Source of the DNA: Clostridia bacterium
Lineage (GTDB): Bacteria; Bacillota; Clostridia; Oscillospirales; CAG-272
Assembly: GCA_017522795.1 (NCBI GenBank)
Contig: JAFWXZ010000042.1
Span: 1 to 40,053 of the forward strand
Direction of reading: 5' to 3'
Length of the DNA stretch: 40,053 nt
The notes beneath the pieces are model-generated. The model saw only the letters and a list, made by a program, of their open reading frames with translations. It did no database searches and was not told the origin of the DNA. Positions within the stretch are counted from its first letter, which is position 1, and every line of letters starts with the position of its first letter. This document shows, piece by piece, positions 8,425 through 16,945 of this stretch. Made by a program: the position numbers and the translations under genes.

Positions 8425-9318
8425 ATGCTTTACAACAATTTAAGCGGGTATTTCAGAGAAAAGTACGGCAAACGGCTTAGCAAGATCTGCATCGACGGCG
8501 GTTTTTCCTGCCCTAACCGCGACGGAAGATGCGGCGAGGGCGGCTGTATTTACTGCGGTGAGCGAGGCGCGGGAGAGCATATCGATCCTACGCTCTCTAT
8601 TGGTGAGCAGGTAAGAGGTGCTCTTGCAGACGCCGAGGCTGAGGATATGTTCGTGGCGTATTTCCAGAACTTCACCAACACCTACGCGCCCTTATCCGTA
8701 TTAAAGGAAAGATATGACGCGGCGCTGATCGACGAGAGGATAAAAGTGCTGGCTATCGGAACCCGTCCCGACTGTATTGACGAGGAGATAGCGAAGCTTA
8801 TCGCATCATACAAGGAAAGATGCGACGTGTGGGTGGAATTCGGTCTTCAGACCGCAAGCGATAAAACGGCGGATAAAATTAATCGCGGATATCACAGAGA
8901 TGCATTTGAAGCTGCTATGGAGCTGATGAAAAAATACGCTATCCCCGTGGTGGTGCATCTTATAGTAGGTTTGCCCGATGAAAGCATAGACGACGTGAAA
9001 AATACGGTCGAGTACATAAACCGATTTGATCTGTTCGGTATCAAGATACACTCGATCTACGTTATGCGTAATACCAAACTTGCAGAGATGTATGAAATGG
9101 GGGAGTACACGCCGCCCACGATGGAGGAATACGTAGAGTCTGCTGTGTATATTCTGACACATATAAAACCCGATATAACGGTGCATAGACTGACGGGAGA
9201 TTGCCCAAGAGATCGGTTGGTTGCACCACAGTGGAACAGGGCAAAAAGTGAGATAATTAATACTATTGTTTACAAAATGCAGCTTTATGGGTTAAGTCAA
9301 GGCTGCAAATACCAATAA
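8425..9318 (+). CDS. TIGR01212-family radical SAM protein (YtqA/YhcC-like)
   Basis: This 297-residue cytosolic protein opens with the family signature: KICIDGGFSCPNRDG, then GGCIYCGERG. The three cysteines around SCPNRDG and GCIYC ligate the [4Fe-4S] cluster that cleaves S-adenosylmethionine. The barrel continues with LAIGTRPDCID, VWVEFGLQ and HLIVGLPDE, and the length is typical. The biochemical reaction of the family is not established to my knowledge; roles in tRNA or metabolite modification have been proposed. ATG 8425 lies 7 bases after AAGGAG; the TTG one codon upstream is too close to it. The gene has its own promoter and converges on a TetR gene across a shared terminator. Confidence 0.92.
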   Translation: MLYNNLSGYFREKYGKRLSKICIDGGFSCPNRDGRCGEGGCIYCGERGAGEHIDPTLSIGEQVRGALADAEAEDMFVAYFQNFTNTYAPLSVLKERYDAALIDERIKVLAIGTRPDCIDEEIAKLIASYKERCDVWVEFGLQTASDKTADKINRGYHRDAFEAAMELMKKYAIPVVVHLIVGLPDESIDDVKNTVEYINRFDLFGIKIHSIYVMRNTKLAEMYEMGEYTPPTMEEYVESAVYILTHIKPDITVHRLTGDCPRDRLVAPQWNRAKSEIINTIVYKMQLYGLSQGCKYQ

Positions 9319-9323
9319 AAAAA

Positions 9324-9355
9324 CACCGTTCGAGCTACAAAAAACTCGGGCGGTG
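9324..9355. terminator. Bidirectional terminator
   Basis: An 11-bp stem (CACCGTTCGAG / CTCGGGCGGTG, two G-T pairs) with a 10-base A-rich loop. CTTTTTATT follows on the plus strand and a T run on the minus strand. It separates the radical SAM gene from the convergent TetR gene. Confidence 0.87.
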
Positions 9356-9362
9356 CTTTTTA

Positions 9363-9920
9363 TTATATCATCTTTTCAAGAATGGAAATTACATTATCCT
9401 CAAGCTCGTCAAAGGACATATTAAGGTTGCCCTTAAAGTAGTCTACCATGGTGTCAACGCAGGCGTTTGCAACGAAGCTGATCTGCAGGTGACGGACGGT
9501 CTTGTTATTTGAAAGCAGGGGGGACTTGATCTTCTCAAGCACGCGTTTTATGAGAATATGCTTGATCTTATCAATAAAGAATACCGCATCGGGAGAGTCG
9601 GCAACCTTGCTGTATATCTCCTCGTTTTCCTTGAGAAACGCGAAGATGCTCTTGATATAAACGCGATAATCGGCTGTTTTATCCGCCTCCATAGCGTCTA
9701 TAATACTGTCAAGCTCGGAAAGAAGCTCGCGCATCATCTCGTCAGCCACTGCGTAAACGTCCTCATAGTGATTATAGAAGGTGCTTTTCGCTATATCCGC
9801 CCTCTCGGCAAGCTCGGCTACGGTGATATTGGCGATAAGCTTCTTTTCATCTATAAGATCAACGAAGGCGGTGCGAATCATTTTTTTTGTTCGGGTGGAA
9901 TTTCTATATTCTTTCTTCAT
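9363..9920 (-). CDS. TetR/AcrR-family transcriptional regulator
   Basis: The 185-residue protein has the N-terminal TetR helix-turn-helix at about 10-55 (IRTAFVDLIDEKK, then ITVAELAERADIAKSTFYNHYEDV) and an all-helical ligand and dimerisation domain after it. It is transcribed away from the MMPL exporter gene, the usual arrangement for a local repressor of an efflux operon, and the shared 158-base region holds several inverted repeats. I chose ATG 9920, 12 bases after AAAGGA. The longer frame starting at 9983 adds 21 atypical residues, lacks a ribosome site and begins inside a candidate operator. The inducing ligand is unknown. Confidence 0.9.
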   Translation of the reverse strand: MKKEYRNSTRTKKMIRTAFVDLIDEKKLIANITVAELAERADIAKSTFYNHYEDVYAVADEMMRELLSELDSIIDAMEADKTADYRVYIKSIFAFLKENEEIYSKVADSPDAVFFIDKIKHILIKRVLEKIKSPLLSNNKTVRHLQISFVANACVDTMVDYFKGNLNMSFDELEDNVISILEKMI

Positions 9921-9946
9921 ATTTTTTTTACATCCTTTATCAAACT

Positions 9947-9987
9947 TTTTGGACGATTTAAGACGCTGAGTCCAAAATTGCATTTTG
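9947..9987. promoter_or_regulatory. Candidate TetR operator cluster (two inverted repeats)
   Basis: TTTTGGAC (9947-9954) and GTCCAAAA (9970-9977) form an 8-bp inverted repeat. Overlapping it, CAAAAT-TGC-ATTTTG (9973-9987) is a perfect 15-base palindrome. Both sit between the divergent TetR and MMPL genes. The location fits repressor binding; no binding has been shown. Confidence 0.5.
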
Positions 9988-10002
9988 AAATAAATTTAGT
10001 CG

Positions 10003-10050
10003 TTGACTTCATTTTGCTGTTATTATAATATAAAATCACCAAAATGTCAA
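10003..10050 (+). promoter_or_regulatory. MMPL operon promoter flanked by inverted repeats
   Basis: TTGACT (10003-10008), 17-base spacer, TAATAT (10026-10031); an alternative TATAAT at 10024 gives a 15-base spacer. The promoter core is bracketed by TTGAC-TT-CATTTTG (10003-10016) and its near-complement CAAAATGTCAA (10040-10050). A dimeric repressor bound at these arms would cover both the -35 box and the start site. Confidence 0.65.
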
Positions 10051-10078
10051 GTAAGTACGTAATTCAAGGAGGCAAGCG

Positions 10079-12589
10079 GTGAAAAAAACAAAAAAGCATT
10101 CGGGCGCATTTATGCACAGAGTGTCCGAAATCATTGTTGACAAGCGCGGTATTATCTTCATTGTAGTAATATTGAGTATGATCTTCTCAGCCTTTTCCGT
10201 CGGATGGGTGGAGGTTGAAAACGACCTTACCAAATTCCTTCCCGACGGCTCCAGCTCACAGATAGGAGCGGACGTCATGTTCGAGGAATTTACCCTTATG
10301 GGCATGGCGCAGATAATGGTTGCAAACGTTTCTCTCGATGAGGCGTGGGAGATCAGAGAAAGGATGCAAGCGATAGACGGCGTGCAGATGGTTGTATTCG
10401 GGGAGGATAAGTCCTTCTACAACAACGCCTCTGCCTGCTATACCCTGACCTTTGACTATCCCCAGAGTGATGCGAGATGCGAGGTTGCCCTTGACGAGAT
10501 CAAGGCAATGCTTTCGGGCCATGACGCATACGTCAGCTCGGATATCGGAAATCCGATCGGTGATATTCTCGACAAGGAGATCGTTCTGATGATCTCGGTG
10601 GCGGCGGTTATGATCCTTCTTATGCTGCTGCTTACCTCAAAATCGGTGGTCGAGGTGCCAGTAATACTTCTCACCTTCGTGGTTGCGATGGTGCTGAATA
10701 TGGGTACGAACTTCATATACGGCAAGATATCCTTCGTTTCCAATTCGGTGACCAGCCTGCTTCAGCTTGCGCTGTCACTGGACTATGCGGTTATACTTAT
10801 AAACAGATACAGAGATGCCAGCAAGCGACTTCCCCTCAGGGAGTCGGTAGTAGAGGCTCTCGAAAAATCGGTGCCCGAGGTATTCGGCAGCTCGCTTACC
10901 ACCATGGGCGGTCTGGCGGCGATGATGTGCATGCAGTTCAAGCTCGGCCCCGATATGGCAATGTGCCTTATCAAAGCAATACTGTTCGCTATGCTTTCGG
11001 TATTCGTATTTATGCCCGGCATGCTTATGGTATTCGGCAAGGCTCTGCTGAAAACCCAGCACAAGAGCCTGCTGCCTAACGTTTCGTTTATCGGCAAGTT
11101 TGCATATAAGGCGAGGAAGGTTGTTGCTCCTATCTTCGTTGTTATTGTAATCGCGGCTATGTTTATTTCCAACGCCTGCCCCTTCTCCTACGGCTACACG
11201 AACCAGGAGGCAGCGAAGCTTAACGATCAGACTCTGGCAAAGAAGATGATAACCCAGAACTTCGGCGCGACAAATATGATCGCCCTGCTCGTTCCCTCGG
11301 GTGATTTTGAAAAGGAGGCTGCTCTGCTTGCAGAGCTTGAAGCTCGCGAGGAGGTAGGCAGTACGATGGGTATTGCCGGTATGGAGATAATCAACGGATA
11401 TACCCTGACCGATAAGCTCAGCCCCAGAGAATTCTCCGAGCTTGTGGGACTTGACTACGAGCTTGCCGGTGTAATTTACGCGGCGTATGCGGCATCGAAC
11501 GAAAATTACGGCAGCATCATAAATGATATATCAAAATATGAGGTTCCCCTTATCGACATCGTGGTATTTGCCGTCGATCAGATAGACTCGGGTCTTATTG
11601 ATCTTGAGGGTATGGATATGAGCGGTATGGGTGATATGGGCAGCATTGATATGGGTAGTATGGGCGGAATGATCGACACAAGCGATCCCGCTGCTCTGCT
11701 CGGCGAGGCAAAGGAGCTGCTTGACACTGCACTGTCTATGACGGTTGGTGAAAATTACAGCAGAATGGTAATTTACCTCAATCTTCCCGACGACAGCGAC
11801 GAAACGTTTGCGTTTATTGAGGAGATGAAGGATATTGCAAGAAGCTATTACGGCGACGTTGATATCTACGCGGTAGGTATGTCCACCACCTCTATGGACT
11901 TCAAGGGCTCCTTCCAGCTTGATAACTTCATAGTGACGGCGGTTTCTATAATCATCGTGCTTATAGTACTTCTGTTCTCCTTCAAATCCGTTGCTATGCC
12001 CATTATTCTGATACTTGTTATTCAGGGCTCGATATGGATAAACTTCTCTATCCCCTCGCTTATGCAGACGCCCATATTCTTCCTCGGATACACGATCATC
12101 TCCGCGATGCAGATGGGCGCGAATATCGACTATGCGATAGTAATTGCAACGAGATATAACGAGCTTAAGGGCAAGATGGATAAGCGTTCGGCAATCATTG
12201 AAACTATGAACTTCGCCTTCCCGACGGTTATTACCTCGGGCGCGATAATGTCTATTACTTCCCTGCTTATCGGATATATGTCCTCCGAGGCGACTATCTC
12301 AAGCCTTGGTATCAACCTTGGACGCGGAACGATAATCTCAATAATCCTCGTTCTCTTCGTGCTTCCCTCCCTGCTTCTCGTCAGCGACAAGCTTGTTGAA
12401 AAGACCAGCTTCAAGCTTTTCAAGAAGAAGGAAAAGACGCAGGAGAGCGATGGCAGAGTTCGAGTTTCGGGACGTGTCAGCGGTGAGATCTGCGGCTGGA
12501 TCGAGGGCGATATTGATGCCGTAATCGACGGAAACGTAAGCCTGAATTTACATTCGGGGGAATTAAACGAGGAAAAGGAGGTTGATTAA
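10079..12589 (+). CDS. MMPL/RND-family membrane exporter
   Basis: The 836-residue protein has two RND-like halves: a TM helix near 25-45, an extracytoplasmic domain, then five or six clustered helices, repeated. Each helix cluster carries the proton-relay aspartate, LDYAVILINRYRD (D235) and IDYAIVIATRYNE (D684). MMPL proteins export lipids, glycolipids or peptides using the proton gradient. The second external domain contains an odd Met/Gly-rich stretch (about residues 510-535, repeats of GMGDM/GSM). The C-terminal cytosolic tail (about 790-828, RVSGRVSGEICGWIEGDIDAVIDGNV) alternates like a bactofilin-type beta-helix turn. The start is GTG after AAGGAGG. It is co-transcribed with the GLUG/coiled-coil gene, 1 base apart, and the divergent TetR is the likely repressor. 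Confidence 0.92.
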   Translation: MKKTKKHSGAFMHRVSEIIVDKRGIIFIVVILSMIFSAFSVGWVEVENDLTKFLPDGSSSQIGADVMFEEFTLMGMAQIMVANVSLDEAWEIRERMQAIDGVQMVVFGEDKSFYNNASACYTLTFDYPQSDARCEVALDEIKAMLSGHDAYVSSDIGNPIGDILDKEIVLMISVAAVMILLMLLLTSKSVVEVPVILLTFVVAMVLNMGTNFIYGKISFVSNSVTSLLQLALSLDYAVILINRYRDASKRLPLRESVVEALEKSVPEVFGSSLTTMGGLAAMMCMQFKLGPDMAMCLIKAILFAMLSVFVFMPGMLMVFGKALLKTQHKSLLPNVSFIGKFAYKARKVVAPIFVVIVIAAMFISNACPFSYGYTNQEAAKLNDQTLAKKMITQNFGATNMIALLVPSGDFEKEAALLAELEAREEVGSTMGIAGMEIINGYTLTDKLSPREFSELVGLDYELAGVIYAAYAASNENYGSIINDISKYEVPLIDIVVFAVDQIDSGLIDLEGMDMSGMGDMGSIDMGSMGGMIDTSDPAALLGEAKELLDTALSMTVGENYSRMVIYLNLPDDSDETFAFIEEMKDIARSYYGDVDIYAVGMSTTSMDFKGSFQLDNFIVTAVSIIIVLIVLLFSFKSVAMPIILILVIQGSIWINFSIPSLMQTPIFFLGYTIISAMQMGANIDYAIVIATRYNELKGKMDKRSAIIETMNFAFPTVITSGAIMSITSLLIGYMSSEATISSLGINLGRGTIISIILVLFVLPSLLLVSDKLVEKTSFKLFKKKEKTQESDGRVRVSGRVSGEICGWIEGDIDAVIDGNVSLNLHSGELNEEKEVD

Positions 12590-12590
12590 A

Positions 12591-15500
12591 ATGAAAAACA
12601 TGAATAGAAAAATCAGCCTTGCGCTTGTCCTCTCTATGATTTTTGCTCTGATAATGGGAGTATCTGCTCCCATAGTGAGCTATGCAAGCGACGAAACGGT
12701 TTATATAAATAACGCAGAGGATCTGATTGCTTTTGCGAAAAAATGCTCCTATGACGCCTGGTCCAAGGGAAAGACGGTTGTTCTGACCGAGGATATTTCT
12801 CTCGAGGATGTGGCGTTCGAGCCAATTCCCTCCTTCAGCGGTATTTTTGACGGTGGAGAGCATACCATAAGCGGTCTTGAGGTCACGGGATATTTTGCTC
12901 CGGCGGGACTTTTCGCAACTCTCACCGAGGGTGGCGAGATAAAGAACCTCAAGCTGTCTGCGGTAATTGCTCCCGAGGGCGACAAGGGCTGTGTTGGCGG
13001 TATTGTCGGTGACAATTACGGCAAAATTGAGAACTGCAGCTTTAGTGGTACCGTGATCGGCGCATGTGACGTGGGCGGTATTGCAGGCATTAACAGAGTA
13101 AGCGGAAGCATTTCAGGCTGTGTCAGCGATGCCGAGATAATCGGCGAGAGCCGCACGGGCGGTATTGCAGGCACAAGCGACGGACTTATCTCCTCCTCGC
13201 AAAGCAAGTCGAGAGTAAACACGGTTGCCGTTGATCCCTCCCTCTCGCTTGAGGATATAAATCTCGATCTTACTCTTGATATAAGCAAGCTTCCCTCTCT
13301 CTTTAAAAACAAATTGACTATGACCGACACCGGCGGAATTGCAGGCTACTGCACGGGTATGATAATGGGCTGTGTCAACGAGGGCAGAGTCGGTTATCCT
13401 CATATTGGATACAACGTGGGCGGTATTGCAGGTCGCAGCAACGGTCATCTTATCGGAAATACAAACAAGAGCGATATATTCGGACGCAAGGACGTAGGTG
13501 GTATCGTCGGTCAGATAGAGCCCCATATCAGCTACGATCTCTCCGAGGATCTGCTGCTCTCTCTGAAGGCAGAGCTTGACGAGATGAGCGCAGTCATCGG
13601 CGGCGCGGTTGACGAGGGCAGCGGAGGTATTCCCGAGATCTCGGGCAGACTTGACGTTATTCTTGAGAACCTTGACGGCGCGACGGATTCGCTGAATATT
13701 CTCATTAATAACGGCACCGACTACGTGGACGGTGTGACGGGCGAGATCAACAGAGTCAGCGAGGTGCTGAGCGAGGTTATCTCCCAACTGTCAGGCATTA
13801 CCGAGGATATACCGAAGCTTTCGGGAATGCTTGAAAATGGACTTTCCAAGCTTGAAAGCGCACTTATAGGGCTTGAAAATATTGCGACCATAGGCAAGGA
13901 ATCCATTGAGGATCTGAAGCTGGCGGCTGACGATGCATCGGCTGCGTTTGATCATATAAGCAAGAGCCTTACATCTATTGAGGGCGGTCTTGCAAGGCTT
14001 GAGGAGGCTATCACTGTAGAGGACAAGGCGGCTGTAGAGGCGGCGCTTGGCACAGTGGCAGACGGACTTTCCGCCCTCGTAGATTCCTTTGAAAAGCTGA
14101 CAAATGCAATTGTAGTGGTGAACGACGTTCTCTCCGACGCGGCGTGGATTGACAAGGGAATCGAGGAGTTCTCTGCCCTTACAAAAATATTCTCCGACAT
14201 TACCGACTCGGTAGCCAAGCTTTACGAGGCTACGAGCGAGATAAAGGAAAATATAGATATTCACTGGTCCAAGATCACCGAGGCGGGCGAGGAGCTGAGC
14301 AATGCTATCGGTCATATGGCCGAGGCAACGAGAGCTCTAACCGAGGCACTCGACTATATGGATCAGGGTGTAAAGAAAATCAGCGACGGACTTGAAATGC
14401 TGTCGGAGTCGGTAAGCATAAACGATTCCCTTGCAGTAGAGGACGCGATCGGGAAGATAAGAATAGGCTTTGACGAGCTTATCAGCGCGGCGGCAAAGGC
14501 CGGCGAGGCTTTAAACAAGCTTTCCGATGTAATGGCAGAGCTTGAGGCGGGCGGAAATCTCGGTGACGTTCTCGGTGATGCGGCAGGCGCGATTGGCGAT
14601 CTTGCAGAGGCGGGAACGCAGGCGAGCAATTCGCTCACCACTCTGCTCGGCGGCATATCTACCCTGCTTGATAATATTGAAATTGACAGCGACAAGCTCA
14701 TCGCGGGGGGCGCTCTCGTTATCGAGGGACTTGACGATCTGTCTGTTTCCATCGGCAAGATGAGAGATGCGGCTGATGCGCTCAGTGAGGGTATGACCGC
14801 CCTTGACAAAGCAATAAAGGCGGCAAACGATGCCGTTGTAATAAAGGACGAGGATAAGCTGAATGCCGCGCTTGATCAGGCTTACGACGCGCTTGGACAG
14901 ATCATCGGCTCTATGCAGGAGCTGGCGCAGCTTATGACAGAGGTCAGCGAGACCTTAAAGGAAGCAAAGCTCTGGAGCGACAGACTCTTTGAGGCTACAG
15001 GCAAGGTGACCGACGCGATGTCCCAGATGGCGGCGGCGCTTACCACAGTACAGAGCGGAATTGACTCGCTCAGAGAAAACCTATCCTTTGATATAGATGC
15101 CTCGGAGGAGGGACTTGGCTTAATACGCGAGGGACTTGGCGAAATGGCAGATGCAGCAGTGGCAATAAAGGACTGCTTTGCCCATCTTTCAGACGCGATG
15201 GCAGACCTTGACCTTGCGGCAGAGTATGCACCTGCGACTATTGCAGACCTTAAGGAAGCTATCGGTCACTTCGCTGATGCATTCGGACTTATCACTTCTA
15301 TGTCAGAAAAGATAGACCGCCTTGTCGGTTATCTTGACGGAGTCGATCCCATACAGATCCCCTCTCTTAACGAAAGTGTCACCGAAGAGGCAAACAGACT
15401 GTTTATCTACATCTCGGTGATCGAAAACGAGCTTAAGGCGCTCAACGCCGATATAACCAAGCTCAGCAGCGATATGGTGGAGCGTGTCGGCAAGCTTAAC

Positions 15501-16898
15501 AACATTTTCAATGAGATGAGCGACAATATCGTGGATATGATCTACGGTCTTGACGATCAGCTTATTGATAGTGAGATCAGCGAGAGTGAGATCGACAGCG
15601 TGACGAGCGGAAAGATCTACGGTTGTCAGAATGAAGGCAACGTTCAGGGTGACAGAAACGTAGGCGGTATCGGCGGCGCTATGGGCATTGAATATTCGCT
15701 TGATCCCGAGGATGACGGCTCGGATGAGCTTTCACTTACTCAGAAAAAGCAGTATAAGCTTCGCGCGGTGATCCACGCAAGTATAAGCTACGGTGACGTC
15801 GTATCCAAGTATGACGGCGCGGGCGGTATCGTGGGTAAGATGGATATGGGCCTTATTTACGGTGCGGAAAACTACGGCGCGGTAAAGAGCGAGGCGGGCA
15901 GCTACGTCGGCGGTATTGCAGGCGTTAGCTCGGGACTGATCTCCCAGAGCTTTGCAAAATGCTCGCTTTCTGGTAAAAAGTATGTTGGCGGTATCATTGG
16001 CTCGGGCGTTGGCGAAAGCCTTTCGGGCAGCTGCAGTACGGTGAGAAACTGCTACTCTATGGTTGAGATAGTTAAGTTCACACAGTATGCAGGCGCGATC
16101 TCGAGCGCGAATGTCGGTGATTTTTCCGAAAACCTTTTCGTTTCCGACACTCTTGCAGGTATTGATCGCGTAAGCTACGCGGGCAAGGCAGAGCCTATCA
16201 CCTACGAGGATCTGGTGAAAAGGAGAAGCATCCCCGACGGCTTCTACAGTCTGACGCTTGACTTTGTGGCAGACGGTGAGGTTATTCACTCGATTGAGTT
16301 TGAGTACGGCGCATCCTTTGACAGCTCGGTATTCCCCGAGATCCCCGCAAAAGAGGGACACTACGGCAGATGGGACAGAACAGAGCTGACAAAGCTGTAC
16401 TTTGACACCACCGTAAGCGTGGTTTACAAGCCCTACACTACTACCATTGACAGCGACGAAAACCGCGAGAGCGGCAAAGAGGTATTCTTCCTTATCGGCG
16501 AATTTACCGACACCGATAAGATCATTGCCGAGCGCGGTTGCGACACCACCACTCTTATGCTTGAGGGAAATGCCTTTACCGAGGACAGACTCAAGGAGAG
16601 TTGGACGCTGACAATCCCTAAGGATAATCTCGAGCTTAACAATCTTCACTTCCTGCCGAGCGGCGAGAACTGCAAGATCTATATCAAGACCGACGGCGTA
16701 TGGCAGCAGGTCGAAGCTAAGGAATTCGGCAGCTATCTGACCTTCAACGTCTCGGGTGAGACGGTTGAGCTGGCGGTGGTTGAAAGCAGCCTCAAAATCA
16801 GCATTGAGATCATTATTCTCCTTGCGCTGGTAGTAATTCAGGCGGTGGTTATCACCGTGATTCTCGTAAAGAGAAAGAAAAATAAAAAGCAGGCATAA
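12591..16898 (+). CDS. Large surface-anchored protein: GLUG repeats, long coiled coil, GLUG repeats, C-terminal TM
   Basis: The product has 1435 residues. A signal peptide (1-32, ending SYAS) is followed by GLUG-type repeats at about 125-310 (VGGIVGDNYGKIENC, VGGIAGRSNGHLIG). About 320-1000 is an Ala/Leu-rich helical rod with no cysteines except near its end. About 1003-1190 is a second GLUG block (VGGIGGA, VGGIAGVSSG). About 1230-1290 resembles an InlB B-type repeat (EYGASFDSS...EGHYGRWD). A single TM helix and basic tail end the protein (about 1402-1435, VKRKKNKKQA). Within the rod, three repeats of about 135-140 residues recur. This resembles the periplasmic rod of YhgE/Pip proteins in style, not clearly in sequence. 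ATG 12591 lies 9 bases after AAGGAGG. Coupling to the MMPL gene suggests one envelope machine. Confidence 0.88.
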   Translation: MKNMNRKISLALVLSMIFALIMGVSAPIVSYASDETVYINNAEDLIAFAKKCSYDAWSKGKTVVLTEDISLEDVAFEPIPSFSGIFDGGEHTISGLEVTGYFAPAGLFATLTEGGEIKNLKLSAVIAPEGDKGCVGGIVGDNYGKIENCSFSGTVIGACDVGGIAGINRVSGSISGCVSDAEIIGESRTGGIAGTSDGLISSSQSKSRVNTVAVDPSLSLEDINLDLTLDISKLPSLFKNKLTMTDTGGIAGYCTGMIMGCVNEGRVGYPHIGYNVGGIAGRSNGHLIGNTNKSDIFGRKDVGGIVGQIEPHISYDLSEDLLLSLKAELDEMSAVIGGAVDEGSGGIPEISGRLDVILENLDGATDSLNILINNGTDYVDGVTGEINRVSEVLSEVISQLSGITEDIPKLSGMLENGLSKLESALIGLENIATIGKESIEDLKLAADDASAAFDHISKSLTSIEGGLARLEEAITVEDKAAVEAALGTVADGLSALVDSFEKLTNAIVVVNDVLSDAAWIDKGIEEFSALTKIFSDITDSVAKLYEATSEIKENIDIHWSKITEAGEELSNAIGHMAEATRALTEALDYMDQGVKKISDGLEMLSESVSINDSLAVEDAIGKIRIGFDELISAAAKAGEALNKLSDVMAELEAGGNLGDVLGDAAGAIGDLAEAGTQASNSLTTLLGGISTLLDNIEIDSDKLIAGGALVIEGLDDLSVSIGKMRDAADALSEGMTALDKAIKAANDAVVIKDEDKLNAALDQAYDALGQIIGSMQELAQLMTEVSETLKEAKLWSDRLFEATGKVTDAMSQMAAALTTVQSGIDSLRENLSFDIDASEEGLGLIREGLGEMADAAVAIKDCFAHLSDAMADLDLAAEYAPATIADLKEAIGHFADAFGLITSMSEKIDRLVGYLDGVDPIQIPSLNESVTEEANRLFIYISVIENELKALNADITKLSSDMVERVGKLNNIFNEMSDNIVDMIYGLDDQLIDSEISESEIDSVTSGKIYGCQNEGNVQGDRNVGGIGGAMGIEYSLDPEDDGSDELSLTQKKQYKLRAVIHASISYGDVVSKYDGAGGIVGKMDMGLIYGAENYGAVKSEAGSYVGGIAGVSSGLISQSFAKCSLSGKKYVGGIIGSGVGESLSGSCSTVRNCYSMVEIVKFTQYAGAISSANVGDFSENLFVSDTLAGIDRVSYAGKAEPITYEDLVKRRSIPDGFYSLTLDFVADGEVIHSIEFEYGASFDSSVFPEIPAKEGHYGRWDRTELTKLYFDTTVSVVYKPYTTTIDSDENRESGKEVFFLIGEFTDTDKIIAERGCDTTTLMLEGNAFTEDRLKESWTLTIPKDNLELNNLHFLPSGENCKIYIKTDGVWQQVEAKEFGSYLTFNVSGETVELAVVESSLKISIEIIILLALVVIQAVVITVILVKRKKNKKQA
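14011..15240 (+). repeat. Three diverged coding repeats of about 135-140 residues in the rod
   Basis: Equivalent segments begin near 14011 (TVEDKAAVEAALG), 14412 (VSINDSLAVEDAIG) and 14834 (VVIKDEDKLNAALD). Each is followed by a matching helix pattern (DGLSALVDSFEKL, IGFDELISAAAKA, YDALGQIIGSMQEL) and then another 90 residues of helix. They are visible at protein level only; the DNA has diverged, which implies old duplications. Confidence 0.65.
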
Positions 16899-16904
16899 AA
16901 GATT

Positions 16905-16935
16905 GCCGCCGCGGATAAAACCGCGGCGGCTTTTG
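16905..16935 (+). terminator. Terminator of the MMPL-GLUG operon
   Basis: A perfect 10-bp GC stem (GCCGCCGCGG / CCGCGGCGGC) with loop ATAAAA is followed by TTTTGTTTTT. Confidence 0.92.
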
Positions 16936-16945
16936 TTTTTGGAAA

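Noticed and set aside
15732-16649. Minus-strand frame of 305 codons
   Set aside because: It is antisense to the GLUG/coiled-coil gene, with low-complexity shadow composition.
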